Notes under the pieces: generated by a model
Databases searched by the model: none
Told to the model about the DNA's origin: nothing
What the model saw: only the letters and a program-made list of their open reading frames with translations
Shown here: positions 26,770 through 36,283 of the stretch, piece by piece
Layout of the letters: each line of letters begins with the position of its first letter
Position numbering within the stretch: the first letter of the stretch is position 1
Assembly: GCA_036251205.1 (NCBI GenBank)
Contig: CP133958.1
Coordinates: forward strand, 806,001-870,000
Origin: Orbaceae bacterium BiB
Lineage (GTDB): Bacteria; Pseudomonadota; Gammaproteobacteria; Enterobacterales; Orbaceae
Length of the DNA: 64,000 nucleotides
Direction of reading: 5' to 3'
Made by a program: the position numbers and the translations under genes

Positions 26770-29463
26770 TTAGAACCATTGACCAAATTTCTTGATGTAA
26801 ATTGTTTTCATTAATTGAGCAACAATACAGTAAGAAACTAAGGTACCCACTAACCATGGGAAGTATGTCCAAGGTAATGGCTCAAGTCCAATCATTGTGC
26901 CGAATGGAGAGAATGGGATATAAATACCTATCGCCATAATCAAAATAGTCATTACAATAACTGGGAATGCGGCAGTACTTTGAATAAATGGAATCTTTTG
27001 CGTACGAAGCATATGTACAACTAAAGTTTGCGATAATAACCCTTCAATAAACCAACCTGAATGGAATAGTGCTTGCGCTTCAACATTATTAGCGGCAAAG
27101 ACAAACCACATTAATGCATAAGTTGTAATATCAAAGATTGATGATGTTGGTCCAATCCAGATCATAAAACGGCCAATGTTTGGGGCATTCCATTTTCTTG
27201 GTTTTTGTAAAAACTCATCATCCATTTTATCCCAAGGTAAAGATAGTTGGGAGATATCATATAGCAAATTTTGAATTAGCAAGTGAATCGCTAGCATTGG
27301 TAAGAATGGAATAAAGGCACTAGCAACTAAGACCGAGAACACATTACCAAAGTTTGAACTTGCTGTCATATTCAGATATTTCATGATATTACCAAAGGTT
27401 TCACGACCTCGAATAACACCCTCTTCTAATACCATTAAACTTTTTTCTAGTAAAATAATATCTGCGGACTCCTTCGCAATATCTGTTGCCGTATCAACTG
27501 AAATCCCGACATCAGAATCACGTAACGCAGGAGCATCATTAATACCATCCCCCAAGAAACCAACTGTATGACCATTATCTTGTAATAAACGAATAATACG
27601 CGATTTTTGTAGTGGGGTTAATTTAGCAAATACAGTTCGACTCTCTACATGCTCTTTTAGCTCTTCATCACTCATTTTTTCAATATCAACACCGAGTAAT
27701 GGTTGACCTGGTTCAAGTCCAACTTCACGACAAATTTTGGTAGTAATAATTTCGTTATCACCAGTAAGAACTTTAACTGCAACACCATGTTCACTCAATG
27801 CACGAATCGCTTCCATTGCACTCTCTTTCGGTGGATCTAAGAAAGTTAAAAAGCCACGAATAACTAACGCATTTTCATCAGCAACACTATATTGTGTTTT
27901 AGTTTCTTCAGCTGGAATATCTTTTAATCCAACCGCTAATACTCTAAAACCATCTTGGTTATATTGATGTGCTAATGCAATTAATTGCTGTTTACGTTCA
28001 TCAGTTAATGGTAGATACTCACCATTTTCGTAAACATATGCTGCAATTGATAGCATCTCCTCTACAGCCCCTTTACAGATCATCAAGTGATTATCTGTAC
28101 CATTTTGTACCACCACTGAAAGGCGACGACGGACAAAATCAAACGGTAACTCATCAATTTTAGTATATTGACCAAAACCTAATTTTTTAAGTTTAGCTTT
28201 CTCTTCAGCAAAATGAATAACCGCTTTATCCATTAAGTTTTTCATACCACTTTGATAATGACTATTAATCCAAGCTAGTTTTAATACACTTGGGTCAACT
28301 GCACCATAAATATCAAGATGCTGCTCAAGAATGATACGGTCTTGTGTTAAAGTACCCGTTTTATCCGTACATAAAACATCCATTGCACCAAAATTTTGAA
28401 TCGCATTAAGGCGTTTTACCACCACTTTACGTTTCGCCATTCCGATTGCACCTTTAGCCAAGTTTGCGCTAACAATCATCGGTAACATTTCTGGTGTTAA
28501 ACCAACTGCAACAGCTAAAGCAAATAGTGCCGCTTCGCCCCAATCTCCTTTGGTGATACCATTAATTGCAAATACAATTGGTACCATGATTAACATAAAA
28601 CGAATCAATAACCAACTTACGCTATTTACCCCTTTATCGAAAGCGGTTTGTGAACGTGTACCGATAATTGACTTAGCTAAAGAACCAAAATAAGTATCCG
28701 CACCTGTTGCAATAACTACGGCTTTAGCAGTACCACTAACAACATTGGTACCCATAAAACAGATATTATTAGTATCTAATGTATCATTTGATAATTTCTC
28801 TGGATCTGCATTTTCACTTTTTTGTGAGACTGCACCTAAAGTATCATATTTTTCAACTGGAATTGATTCGCCGGTTAATACAGCCTGGCTAACAAAAAGA
28901 TCGCGAGATTCAATCAAGCGAATATCAGCAGGGATCATATCACCAGCAGATAAGAAAATAATATCACCCGGCACCACTTCATCAAGAGGAATCTCGATTC
29001 TTTCTGAAGACATGTTTTTATGTGGACGACGCAATACCGTTGCCGTAGTTTTAATCATTGATTTTAATGCTTCAGCTGCTCTATTTGAGCGATACTCTTG
29101 CCAAAATCGTAATAATCCACTAATCGCAACCATTGATACAATGATGATAACACCGGTTAAATCAGTTTCTTCACCATTGCGTAAAGGAAACCAATAGTCA
29201 GTAAAAAAGCTGACTACTGCTAAAATCAGTAATACAAAAATAAATGGGTTTTTGAATGCGATGAGTAATTGTACAAATGCTGATGGCACATATTCTCTGG
29301 CGACTTCATTTTTACCGAACTGTTCAATACGAGATTTGGCATCAGCATTAGTCAATCCAGCTAAAGTGGATTGTAAATTTGCTAATGTACCATCAAGACT
29401 ATTTTTAGCCTCAAGTAATGCTTTGACTGGAGCATTTTTTTTATCTTTCACTTGTTGTTTCAT
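26770..29463 (-). CDS. mgtA: Magnesium-importing P-type ATPase MgtA
   Basis: An 897-residue P3B-type ATPase (E. coli MgtA is 898). It carries LTGESIPVEKYD in the actuator domain, the phosphorylated aspartate in DVLCTDKTGTLTQDRIILEQ (about 360-380), the nucleotide-binding KGAVEEML, and the hinge motif GDGINDAPALRDSDVGISVD. Ten membrane helices are spread in the family pattern. It imports Mg2+ from the periplasm when magnesium is scarce. Expression should be set by the unusually long leader upstream, which has a consensus promoter, a short leader ORF and alternative stems (separate entries). Monocistronic, with its own terminator. No lesion seen. Confidence 0.95.
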   Translation of the reverse strand: MKQQVKDKKNAPVKALLEAKNSLDGTLANLQSTLAGLTNADAKSRIEQFGKNEVAREYVPSAFVQLLIAFKNPFIFVLLILAVVSFFTDYWFPLRNGEETDLTGVIIIVSMVAISGLLRFWQEYRSNRAAEALKSMIKTTATVLRRPHKNMSSERIEIPLDEVVPGDIIFLSAGDMIPADIRLIESRDLFVSQAVLTGESIPVEKYDTLGAVSQKSENADPEKLSNDTLDTNNICFMGTNVVSGTAKAVVIATGADTYFGSLAKSIIGTRSQTAFDKGVNSVSWLLIRFMLIMVPIVFAINGITKGDWGEAALFALAVAVGLTPEMLPMIVSANLAKGAIGMAKRKVVVKRLNAIQNFGAMDVLCTDKTGTLTQDRIILEQHLDIYGAVDPSVLKLAWINSHYQSGMKNLMDKAVIHFAEEKAKLKKLGFGQYTKIDELPFDFVRRRLSVVVQNGTDNHLMICKGAVEEMLSIAAYVYENGEYLPLTDERKQQLIALAHQYNQDGFRVLAVGLKDIPAEETKTQYSVADENALVIRGFLTFLDPPKESAMEAIRALSEHGVAVKVLTGDNEIITTKICREVGLEPGQPLLGVDIEKMSDEELKEHVESRTVFAKLTPLQKSRIIRLLQDNGHTVGFLGDGINDAPALRDSDVGISVDTATDIAKESADIILLEKSLMVLEEGVIRGRETFGNIMKYLNMTASSNFGNVFSVLVASAFIPFLPMLAIHLLIQNLLYDISQLSLPWDKMDDEFLQKPRKWNAPNIGRFMIWIGPTSSIFDITTYALMWFVFAANNVEAQALFHSGWFIEGLLSQTLVVHMLRTQKIPFIQSTAAFPVIVMTILIMAIGIYIPFSPFGTMIGLEPLPWTYFPWLVGTLVSYCIVAQLMKTIYIKKFGQWF

Positions 29464-30061
29464 GATGTATACCTAATTTTCTATTCAGATATTTTTTATT
29501 TTTCTCAATAGCAGATAGTAAAATTCATTAGCTATAAGCGACAGTCATGCTCAGTTTATATAACACTGATAATAGCTGGCATTGCTAAAAAAATAGTTAA
29601 TAATTAAATGTATTAAAAATATGAAAATAAAAACGTACGTGTCGCTAAGTTAATAACAACTTATCAATACCACATTGAAATTTTCGATATAAGAATTTAG
29701 ATAATTAGATACTACTTGGTGGTTCTGATTGTTTATCAGAATAACAGGAAGAGTACAGCACAACGTGTGATGCCGCGTTTGTATGAATTATACGTGTTTG
29801 ATAGCTTTTTAAAAGACTGAATTGCATATCGTTCACCGTTACCGATTGTTCATTTTACGGCCGTGAACTGAAAAAATAGGATTATTTAGACGAGTTCATT
29901 AACCAATAATGATATATTTAAAACTTATCCCCATACAGTATGTGGGGGGACCCGATTGAGTATCCATATAGCTCCTGTATAAATTGACCTCAAATTACCC
30001 TTATCATCTTTAATCTACCAACCCTAGCTTTGCTATTAAAATTAGTAAATTTCTAAAAGGC
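29464..30061 (-). promoter_or_regulatory. Structured mgtA leader RNA of about 600 nt
   Basis: From the predicted start of transcription near 30061 to the mgtA ATG there is no other gene. It contains a 22-codon ORF (29899-29967), a stem CCCCA/TGGGG (29929-29933, 29943-29947) over that ORF's proline codons, two mutually exclusive stems in which one GTTCA-type arm (29863-29868) can pair with TGAAC at 29848-29852 or, extended, with 29831-29839, and a 7-base hairpin TTCTGAT/ATCAGAA (29723-29741). The plan resembles the mgtA leaders of Salmonella and E. coli, but it is longer and no sequence match is claimed. Confidence 0.6.
29899..29967 (-). CDS. Leader peptide upstream of mgtA (MgtL-like position)
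   Basis: A 22-codon frame starting ATG 29967, with AGGAG five bases before it. The peptide begins MDTQSGPPTYC and has two consecutive proline codons (CCC CCC) at positions 7-8. It starts about 94 nt after the predicted transcription start, as mgtL does near the start of the enterobacterial mgtA leader. MgtL uses Pro codons to link translation to transcription through the leader; a Pro-Pro pair here could do the same. It lacks the alternating acidic-proline pattern of MgtL, so homology is not claimed. The function is inferred from position. Confidence 0.5.
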   Translation of the reverse strand: MDTQSGPPTYCMGISFKYIIIG

Positions 30062-30067
30062 GGGCAA

Positions 30068-30096
30068 TTTATACCTTTTAAATAGGTTTATGTCAA
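30068..30096 (-). promoter_or_regulatory. Sigma-70 promoter of the mgtA leader
   Basis: On the minus strand TTGACA (30091-30096) is followed by 17 bases and TATAAA (30068-30073). This is a perfect -35, ideal spacing and near-perfect -10. I looked for a PhoP box (GTTTA direct repeats) and found only one GGTTTA half-site inside the spacer, on the opposite strand. Confidence 0.7.
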
Positions 30097-30560
30097 CCTT
30101 AAATTATAATAATTACAAAAGAATATAACGATTGCTTAAATTTACCACTTTAATCGCTGTATTTATAATAAAAAAGGTGACTAACATTAATCGGATTATC
30201 GTTACTTAGTATATTGAAATATCTAAATATTTTAGTTCTTTTTGGGCTATATTGTAATAGATAAAATAGGAGGAATTATTAGACGTAAAACAGCAAAATA
30301 TATTATTTAAACTCTATGATCTAAATCTAATGATATTAATTAGGTAAGATATTTTAATACATCATTAAAATCAGCAACTTTGACCACTGTTTATAAAGTA
30401 GCAACCTACTTTTGTTAGCTGATAAGAGTTACGCGGTGCCCATTATCATGAATAACGCGTAAATCATTGTGACGTAATGTAAGTATATTATCTAACGACG
30501 GTTACTCTCATCTAAACTGTTAAATTAAGAATAACCGATATGTTAAGATAAGCTAACTTA
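30097..30560. other. Region between the UxaA-family gene and the mgtA promoter
   Basis: About 460 bases without a gene. Just after the upstream stop, a stem CGGTTATTC/GAGTAACCG (outer arms 30499-30504 and 30532-30537), and a second, TTACGCG/CGCGTAA (30429-30435, 30456-30462), probably end that operon; neither has a clear T-run. The rest is AT-rich. Confidence 0.45.
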
Positions 30561-32159
30561 TTATAATGAAACTTCACGCTTCCAGAAAATAAAATCATAC
30601 TGTTCAAGTTGATCCGCTTTAACAATATAATCATGACTAGCTGTCTTTATAACTAATTCTAAAAGATCTTCAGCAACACTTTCTAATGGCTTACCATCAA
30701 TAACGGGCCCACAGTCGAAATCAATGATACTACTCAACTTCTCTGCAACAATGGAATTAGTCGCTATTTTTAATACTGGAACAATCGGATTCCCCGTTGG
30801 CGTTCCAAGTCCTGTTGAAAAAATCACAACATTTGCTCCAGTAGCAACCTGCCCTGTCACGGCTTCAACATCATTACCTGGTGTACAGACTAATGATAAT
30901 CCACTATCTGGCATTGGATCACCATAATCACACACAGCAGAAATCGGCGCATGCCCACCTTTTTTGGCTGCACCAAGAGATTTAATCGCATCGGTAATTA
31001 AACCATCTTTAATATTACCTGGGCTTGGATTATCTGCAATTGAGGCATTACACAGCTTCGCTTGTTCTTCATATTGTTTCATTAATTCTAAGAAATGGAC
31101 TTTATCTTTTGGAGAAATACAGCGTGCCACCATATCACCTTCGGCGCCACATAGTTCAGGAAACTCAGCTAAAGCCGATCCACCACCTAAACTGACCACA
31201 ATATCAGAGACAATTCCCATAGTTGGATTAGCTGAAATACCAGAGAATCCATCAGAACCTCCACATTTAACGCCTAGTTTTAATTTTGATAATGGTACTG
31301 GTTTTCGTTTAACTTCATTTACCGATTTCAAATGTTCAAATGTCTGTTTAATCGCTTCAGTCATCATCTCATCTTCGTTTTTCCACTCTTGCTGACGGAA
31401 AAATAGATAAGGTTTATCGAAATGAGGATTACGTGCTTTTAACTCATCATCAAAGATATTTACTTGTGATTTTTCACAACCCAATGCAAATACAGTGATC
31501 CCCGCAACATTAGGATGATCAGCATACGCAGCTAAGATTTTACATAATGACTGAGCATCATTAGCCGTCCCACCACATCCGCTATTGACGGTTAATGCAC
31601 GAATACCATCGATATTGGGAAATGGTCGTTGTGTAACTTGAGAGGTATTTGCAGAATGGCAGCCAAGTAAATTTTTAGTAATTTCATCATATTGTGATAA
31701 GTTATATCCCAATGGTTTAGCAAGCGCCTCTTGTAATTTTAGGACATTTCTATTTTGGCAAAATACAAGCGGAATAATTAACCAGTAATTTGCAGTCCCT
31801 ACGCGTCCATCAGCACGAACCACACCGTTGAATGTTCGAGACTGCCATTTTGTGACATCAGGACGCTGCCAATGATAATCAGAGGTATTAAGATTAACTT
31901 CAGCGGTATAATGTTTTACATTTTGAGTCGTAATAATCCCTCCCTTTGGTATTGCAACCGTCACTTTCGCAACAGGCAGACCATAAAGATATAACACATC
32001 ACCGATTTTAGTATCTTGCATAACAAATTTATGCTTAGCTGGCACATCCGTTGCTAGCGTATACGTTTCATTATTCCAAGTAACTGTCTCACCCTTTTGT
32101 AGATCTTTAAGCGCAACCATTAAGTTATCTGCTTCGTTAATTAATAATATTTTTTTCAT
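30561..32159 (-). CDS. UxaA-family sugar-acid dehydratase (altronate dehydratase type)
   Basis: A 532-residue cytoplasmic protein with an N-terminal SAF domain (about 1-85) and the large UxaA/GarD catalytic domain: VVRADGRVGTANYWLIIPLV, VNSGCGGTANDAQSL, VFALGCEKSQVN, GVKCGGSDGFSGISANPTMG and DNPSPGNIKDGL. It ends FWKREVSL, like UxaA (E. coli about 495). The family removes water from altronate or galactarate to give a 2-keto-3-deoxy acid. The substrate is uncertain because the rest of the hexuronate pathway is not in the window. It is downstream of an ACS-family transporter gene that has an early stop codon, and of an IclR regulator gene. Confidence 0.82.
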   Translation of the reverse strand: MKKILLINEADNLMVALKDLQKGETVTWNNETYTLATDVPAKHKFVMQDTKIGDVLYLYGLPVAKVTVAIPKGGIITTQNVKHYTAEVNLNTSDYHWQRPDVTKWQSRTFNGVVRADGRVGTANYWLIIPLVFCQNRNVLKLQEALAKPLGYNLSQYDEITKNLLGCHSANTSQVTQRPFPNIDGIRALTVNSGCGGTANDAQSLCKILAAYADHPNVAGITVFALGCEKSQVNIFDDELKARNPHFDKPYLFFRQQEWKNEDEMMTEAIKQTFEHLKSVNEVKRKPVPLSKLKLGVKCGGSDGFSGISANPTMGIVSDIVVSLGGGSALAEFPELCGAEGDMVARCISPKDKVHFLELMKQYEEQAKLCNASIADNPSPGNIKDGLITDAIKSLGAAKKGGHAPISAVCDYGDPMPDSGLSLVCTPGNDVEAVTGQVATGANVVIFSTGLGTPTGNPIVPVLKIATNSIVAEKLSSIIDFDCGPVIDGKPLESVAEDLLELVIKTASHDYIVKADQLEQYDFIFWKREVSL

Positions 32160-32223
32160 GACATTGATCCTATTAATATATTTGGTAGCAAGAAGTAATA
32201 TTGATACAGCTTATCACTTCCAA

Positions 32224-33516
32224 TTATTTATTATATGTTTTACCTAAAAGAACAATTAACCAAGCACACAATAACGTAAATAGTACAAGTACAACGAGAC
32301 CTGCTTCCGGAATAAAAATTCTTAAATGGTTATCAGCATAAACGCGAATCATCCGAGCAAGGAAGCTACAAACTGCACCAATGGTGGTAATAAAGCCGAT
32401 TCCAGCTGCTAATGCACTACCTAATAATAACTGCGGAAGGAAAGTCCAAAATATGGGTTGAATAGCAAGAAAACCTGTCGCACAAAAACAGAGTGCAATA
32501 ATGGCAATAACAGGACCGGCATAAGCAGAAACAACTAGACCAATAGCCGCTGCAATCATACATAACATTGAGATTCTAACGCGTTTAGTCGAATATCTAT
32601 CTGCATAACGAGGTAAATAATAAACACCAATAGCTGCCGCAGCCCACGGAATAGCTGATACTAATGAAGCTTTAAAACCAACTGATGTTCCCATTAATGT
32701 AGCAACTTGTGATGGTAAAAAGAAAATCAGACCATATACACCAATTTGAATTGTTCCGTAAATTAGTGCTAAATGCCAGACCTTAATATTCGTTAACGCA
32801 TCAGAAACTTTACTGGTTGCTACTGTTTTTTGTTCTGATGCTAACTGTGCTGTTAATGCATCACGTTCTTCTTGAGTCAAGAAACGCGCTTCAGATGGTT
32901 TATCATCAAGATAACAGAAACAGACCAAACCAAGTAAAACGGCAGGAATACCTTCTAAAACAAACATCCAAAACCAACCTGGTTTCCCGAATAAACCATG
33001 AAGTTCAAGTAATGCTCCCGAAATTGGTGAACCGAGTGTTAATGCTAGCGGTACTCCTAATACAAAAATAGCGATAGCGGCACCACGAATTTTATTAGGA
33101 AAGAAAATTGATGCTAACAATAATATTCCTGGATAAAAACAGGCTTCCACCATTCCGAACACAAAACGTAAGATAATAAATTGAGTCTCATTTTCGACAA
33201 ATCCCGTTAATGCCGATAATGCACCCCATAATACGGTTGTGGCCCCTAACCAACGTTTAGCACCAAGTTTATTCATCATTAAATTAGCTGGCACGCCACA
33301 TAGAGCATAAGAGGCAAAAAAGATCCCAGCACCAAGAGCATAAGCTTCATTACTTAAGGCAATATCTCGAGCAAATGCTTCTTTAGCAAAACCGACATTA
33401 ACGCGATCAATAAATGCAACAAAATACATAATAAACATAAATGGCATTAAACGCCGCTACGTTTTTTTAATGGCACTATTTAATACTGGATTATCAAAAG
33501 ATTGGTGAATCGACAT
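32224..33516 (-). pseudogene. ACS-family MFS sugar-acid transporter with an early amber codon
   Basis: Full frame from ATG 33516, which has GAGGA six bases upstream, would give about 430 residues of an anion:cation symporter: MSIHQSFDNPVLNSAIKKT, then TAG at 33457-33459, then RRLMPFMFIMYFVAFIDRVN. Apart from that codon the frame is intact to 32224, with twelve helices and the family motif RFVFGMVEACFYPGILL. A restart at ATG 33447 would drop only the cytoplasmic tail and keep helix 1, but no ribosome site precedes it. The protein may therefore be lost, weakly made, or read through. Its neighbours suggest hexuronate/hexonate uptake. Confidence 0.78.
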
Positions 33517-33550
33517 ATACTATCCTCATTATAATTATAAAAATCATCAA

Positions 33551-33564
33551 ACACCAGTATACTG
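33551..33564 (-). promoter_or_regulatory. Promoter word shared by the two IclR-linked modules, copy 1
   Basis: On the minus strand TATACTGGTGT (33551-33561) overlaps the perfect palindrome CAGTATACTG (33555-33564), and a second TGGTGT lies just upstream. The identical 11-mer precedes the aldolase gene at 60716-60726. TATACT could serve as -10. Candidate site for the IclR paralogues. Confidence 0.4.
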
Positions 33565-33756
33565 ACACCAATGTCTATATAAGGACGGGTTGTAAGGTTT
33601 ATAAATCAGCCAGACAACAAATAAGTTATTTTATTCATCATTTTTGTGAGGAAGATCATGAAAAGCTTTAGTTGAGATCGCTTTAGTGAAATATTTAAGT
33701 GAAATATTTTGTGAGTAAGGAAATTGATAAAAATTTTATAGAGAAAAGATTGCAGA

Positions 33757-33786
33757 GCCCAATCCTCTCTTTACGATTGATTGGGC
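33757..33786 (-). terminator. Terminator of the IclR gene (first copy)
   Basis: GCCCAATC (33757-33764) and GATTGGGC (33779-33786) form an 8-base stem; CTTTTCTC follows a few bases on in the minus-strand direction. Confidence 0.6.
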
Positions 33787-33820
33787 ACAAATTATGACAA
33801 ATTAGGCTAATTAGATCAGG

Positions 33821-34576
33821 CTATTTAGAAATAGAACTAGATAACATATTGGCAGCTTCTGTTGCATATTTAGCAAAAGTATCAATTTTATCATCAGGCA
33901 TTTGAAATCTAACGCCTGATGTACTAATTGCAGCAACAACCTTACCATGATGATCAAAGACCGGAACAGCAATACAGGTTATTCCTTCAAGATCTTCTTC
34001 ATTATCAAAAGCCCACCCCCTTTCACGCACTGTTTTTAATTCAGCCTTAAAATCAGTTCGCGTTATAATGGTATTTTGGGTATATTGAGGAAGCTGCTCA
34101 TCGGGCAAGAGTTGATCTATTTCTTGTTCCGGTAACCAAGCAAGTAATATTTTACCTAAGCCCGATGCATGTAATGACAAACGTTTACCTAACCAGCTTT
34201 TGATCGTAATAGCATTAGGACTTTCAAGTTTAGCAAGATAAATCGCTGAACGACCATCTAAAATACCTAAGTGACAAGCTAAATTAGTTTTATCCCTTAA
34301 GTAAGTTAGCGGTGCGGTAGCTAGTTCTCGGATATTAAATTGTTCAATTGCCTTATTACCAAATTCATATAAAACTAACCCAAGATAATACTTTCCATCA
34401 TTTTGTCGCAATAGCCCATTAGTCACTAAGCTATTAAGCAAAGCAGACGTTGAACTTTGCGGTAAAGATAACCCCTGAAATATTTGGCTATAGGTTGCAC
34501 CTTCATGATTAGCAATAAAATGGAAAATACGTGTTGCTTTATCAATAGCGGGATTCTGTGACGATTTATTACTCAT
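33821..34576 (-). CDS. IclR-family transcriptional regulator (paralogue 1)
   Basis: A 251-residue regulator. An N-terminal winged helix-turn-helix (about 10-75) has AIDKATRIFHFIA, SLPQSSTSALLNSLVTNGLL and GKYYLGL. The C-terminal effector domain has HLGILDGRSAIYLAKLESPN, KRLSLHASGLGKILLAWLP and GITCIAVPVFDHHGKVVAAI. Members respond to small organic acids and usually repress or activate adjacent catabolic genes. It is followed on the same strand by the ACS transporter and the UxaA-family dehydratase, its probable targets. A second protein of the same length near 60 kb agrees with it at most positions, so the two arose by duplication or were acquired as relatives. Confidence 0.85.
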   Translation of the reverse strand: MSNKSSQNPAIDKATRIFHFIANHEGATYSQIFQGLSLPQSSTSALLNSLVTNGLLRQNDGKYYLGLVLYEFGNKAIEQFNIRELATAPLTYLRDKTNLACHLGILDGRSAIYLAKLESPNAITIKSWLGKRLSLHASGLGKILLAWLPEQEIDQLLPDEQLPQYTQNTIITRTDFKAELKTVRERGWAFDNEEDLEGITCIAVPVFDHHGKVVAAISTSGVRFQMPDDKIDTFAKYATEAANMLSSSISK

Positions 34577-34746
34577 AATGAGGATATTAAATAATTAATA
34601 GTAAGTCAGTTTTCTAAGTATAGAATATTTTTTGATATATTATAACTAATTATTTCTCAATGCTTAATCATAACCACTTTTACAATAAAAGTAGTTTAAT
34701 TCATATTGCTATTTTTAGCATGATAATCAATAAGACTTTTCAATCA

Positions 34747-35781
34747 CTACATACTCGCTAAATACACCTTAAATTTAGTTGTCTGTCCAATGACATCAAC
34801 GCGTTTAAACTGTTGGACTAGTAGCTGATGATAAGGTAAAAATGAGTTAGCAACGATACATAATTTACCATTAATCGTTGAGTGGGATTTACTTTGTTTA
34901 ATTAACGCATCTACTGCAGAATAATCAGTCTCTTTACCATCATGAAATGGAGGATTGGAAACAATTAATTCAAACCGTCCATCAATATTAGAAAAAACAT
35001 CACTCGCAACGACCTTTGCCTTAATACCATTAGATTGTAGTGTTTTTTCAGTGGATGCCAACGCAGTCGCACTCACATCAGAACTCATCAATTCAATACT
35101 AGGATTGAGTTTAGCCATAAAAGCGGATAAGACCCCACTACCACAGCCAATATCCAAAACTCGACCACGAACCAGAGCAGCATTTTCTTCCAGAGTATTC
35201 AATAATAAATCACTGCCTGCATCTAATGTTTTTTGGCTAAATACCCCCGGTAAGGCGTGAATTGCCAGCATATCGTGATCAAACTGAAGATAATATTGTG
35301 ACCACCACTCTTCAAAGTTAAATGCAATTCGACTCTCAGCAGAGAAATGGTATAAACTACAACGTCTAGCTGTATCGATTTTTTGTATAGAACCAAATGG
35401 ACTTAATAAGGTTTCAGCACTTTTTACACCGCTTCGATTTTCACCAACAATAAAAATGTCAGTACCTTTTGCTAAGTTATTTAATAAACAAGCAAGTTGA
35501 AATTGAGCTTCAGACTTATTCTTTGGCCAATAGTAAATTAGTGTATCAGTATTTTGATAGCAAGCCGCTGTTGGCTGTGCTGAAAACTCAATTATCTCAT
35601 TTTGCTGACGTGATTGTAGCTGTAAATAGAGATGAAATAAGACACAGTGTATTTTAGTTACTGCAGTATCGAGTTGTAAAACATAAGTATCATGAAAATC
35701 GCCCGCCACTAATAGATTTTTTCCAGAAAAAAGCGATTCATGACGTTCTAAAATTTGGCTTGCTGGTGTAAATGCCGACAT
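34747..35781 (-). CDS. rsmC: 16S rRNA m2G1207 methyltransferase RsmC
   Basis: A 344-residue cytoplasmic enzyme (E. coli 343) built from two methyltransferase-like halves; only the C-terminal one binds S-adenosylmethionine. It begins MSAFTPASQILERHESLF as in E. coli, has LIYYWPKNKSEAQFQLACLL, the SAM loop DIGCGSGVLSAFMA (about 215-228) and the catalytic SNPPFHDGKETDYS. It methylates N2 of G1207 in the 30S subunit. ATG 35781 is chosen because GAGG sits eight bases before it; the frame is open to a TTG at 35796, which does not match the family. Divergent from holD, as in E. coli. Confidence 0.93.
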   Translation of the reverse strand: MSAFTPASQILERHESLFSGKNLLVAGDFHDTYVLQLDTAVTKIHCVLFHLYLQLQSRQQNEIIEFSAQPTAACYQNTDTLIYYWPKNKSEAQFQLACLLNNLAKGTDIFIVGENRSGVKSAETLLSPFGSIQKIDTARRCSLYHFSAESRIAFNFEEWWSQYYLQFDHDMLAIHALPGVFSQKTLDAGSDLLLNTLEENAALVRGRVLDIGCGSGVLSAFMAKLNPSIELMSSDVSATALASTEKTLQSNGIKAKVVASDVFSNIDGRFELIVSNPPFHDGKETDYSAVDALIKQSKSHSTINGKLCIVANSFLPYHQLLVQQFKRVDVIGQTTKFKVYLASM

Positions 35782-35863
35782 TAAATTTAACCTCAAATAA
35801 AGATCTTTATAAAAATTTGGATAGATTATACAATTAACTTTTACGAATCACTAATAAAACCCT

Positions 35864-36283
35864 ATGAATAACCCAGATTGGTACCTTAATCAACTTGGTA
35901 TAACCCAATATATATTACGTAAGCCGACTGCTATGAAAGGTGAGGCTTCGATAAATATTGCCGAAAATATCCGACTAATTATTGTTACACGAGCAGCGCC
36001 AAGTGATAAAATTTTTACTGATATCTTAAAAGCAATACATCTAACAACTGATGATTGTCTTATTTTATCGCCAAACCAATTAATCATGCCGATTGAACAA
36101 CTGGATCGCGTTATTTGGTTTATCGATCAATCTCTACCTGATAGTTGGTCAGAATCTTCTGAGTTAAATAATAAGGCTATAATTAAAACTGTTAGTCTCA
36201 CACAATTAGCGCTATCCGCTACTTTAAAACGTCAATTATGGAATATGCTTTGCCAATATGAAAACTATTTCCACCCTAACTGA
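35864..36283 (+). CDS. holD: DNA polymerase III psi subunit HolD
   Basis: A 139-residue protein matching E. coli HolD (137) in layout: the flexible N-terminal region NNPDWYLNQLGITQYILRKP, then the conserved IRLIIVTRAAP and the C-terminal LWNMLCQYENYF. Psi links the clamp-loader gamma complex to chi and, through it, to SSB. The sequence is weakly conserved in general, but position settles it: it starts 82 bases from rsmC in the opposite direction and overlaps rimI by 26 bases, the enterobacterial arrangement. Confidence 0.88.
   Translation: MNNPDWYLNQLGITQYILRKPTAMKGEASINIAENIRLIIVTRAAPSDKIFTDILKAIHLTTDDCLILSPNQLIMPIEQLDRVIWFIDQSLPDSWSESSELNNKAIIKTVSLTQLALSATLKRQLWNMLCQYENYFHPN

Larger units (their letters stand above)
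33517..33820. other. Control region between the IclR gene and the ACS transporter gene
   Basis: About 300 bases. From right to left: IclR terminator (33757-33786), a CRP-like site TGTGAGGAAGATCATG (33645-33660, two mismatches), and the palindrome CAGTATACTG (33555-33564) within the shared promoter word described separately. Confidence 0.5.

Noticed and set aside
30060-30200. PhoP box upstream of mgtA
   Set aside because: Only a single GGTTTA half-site was found, inside the promoter spacer; no direct repeat with five-base spacing.
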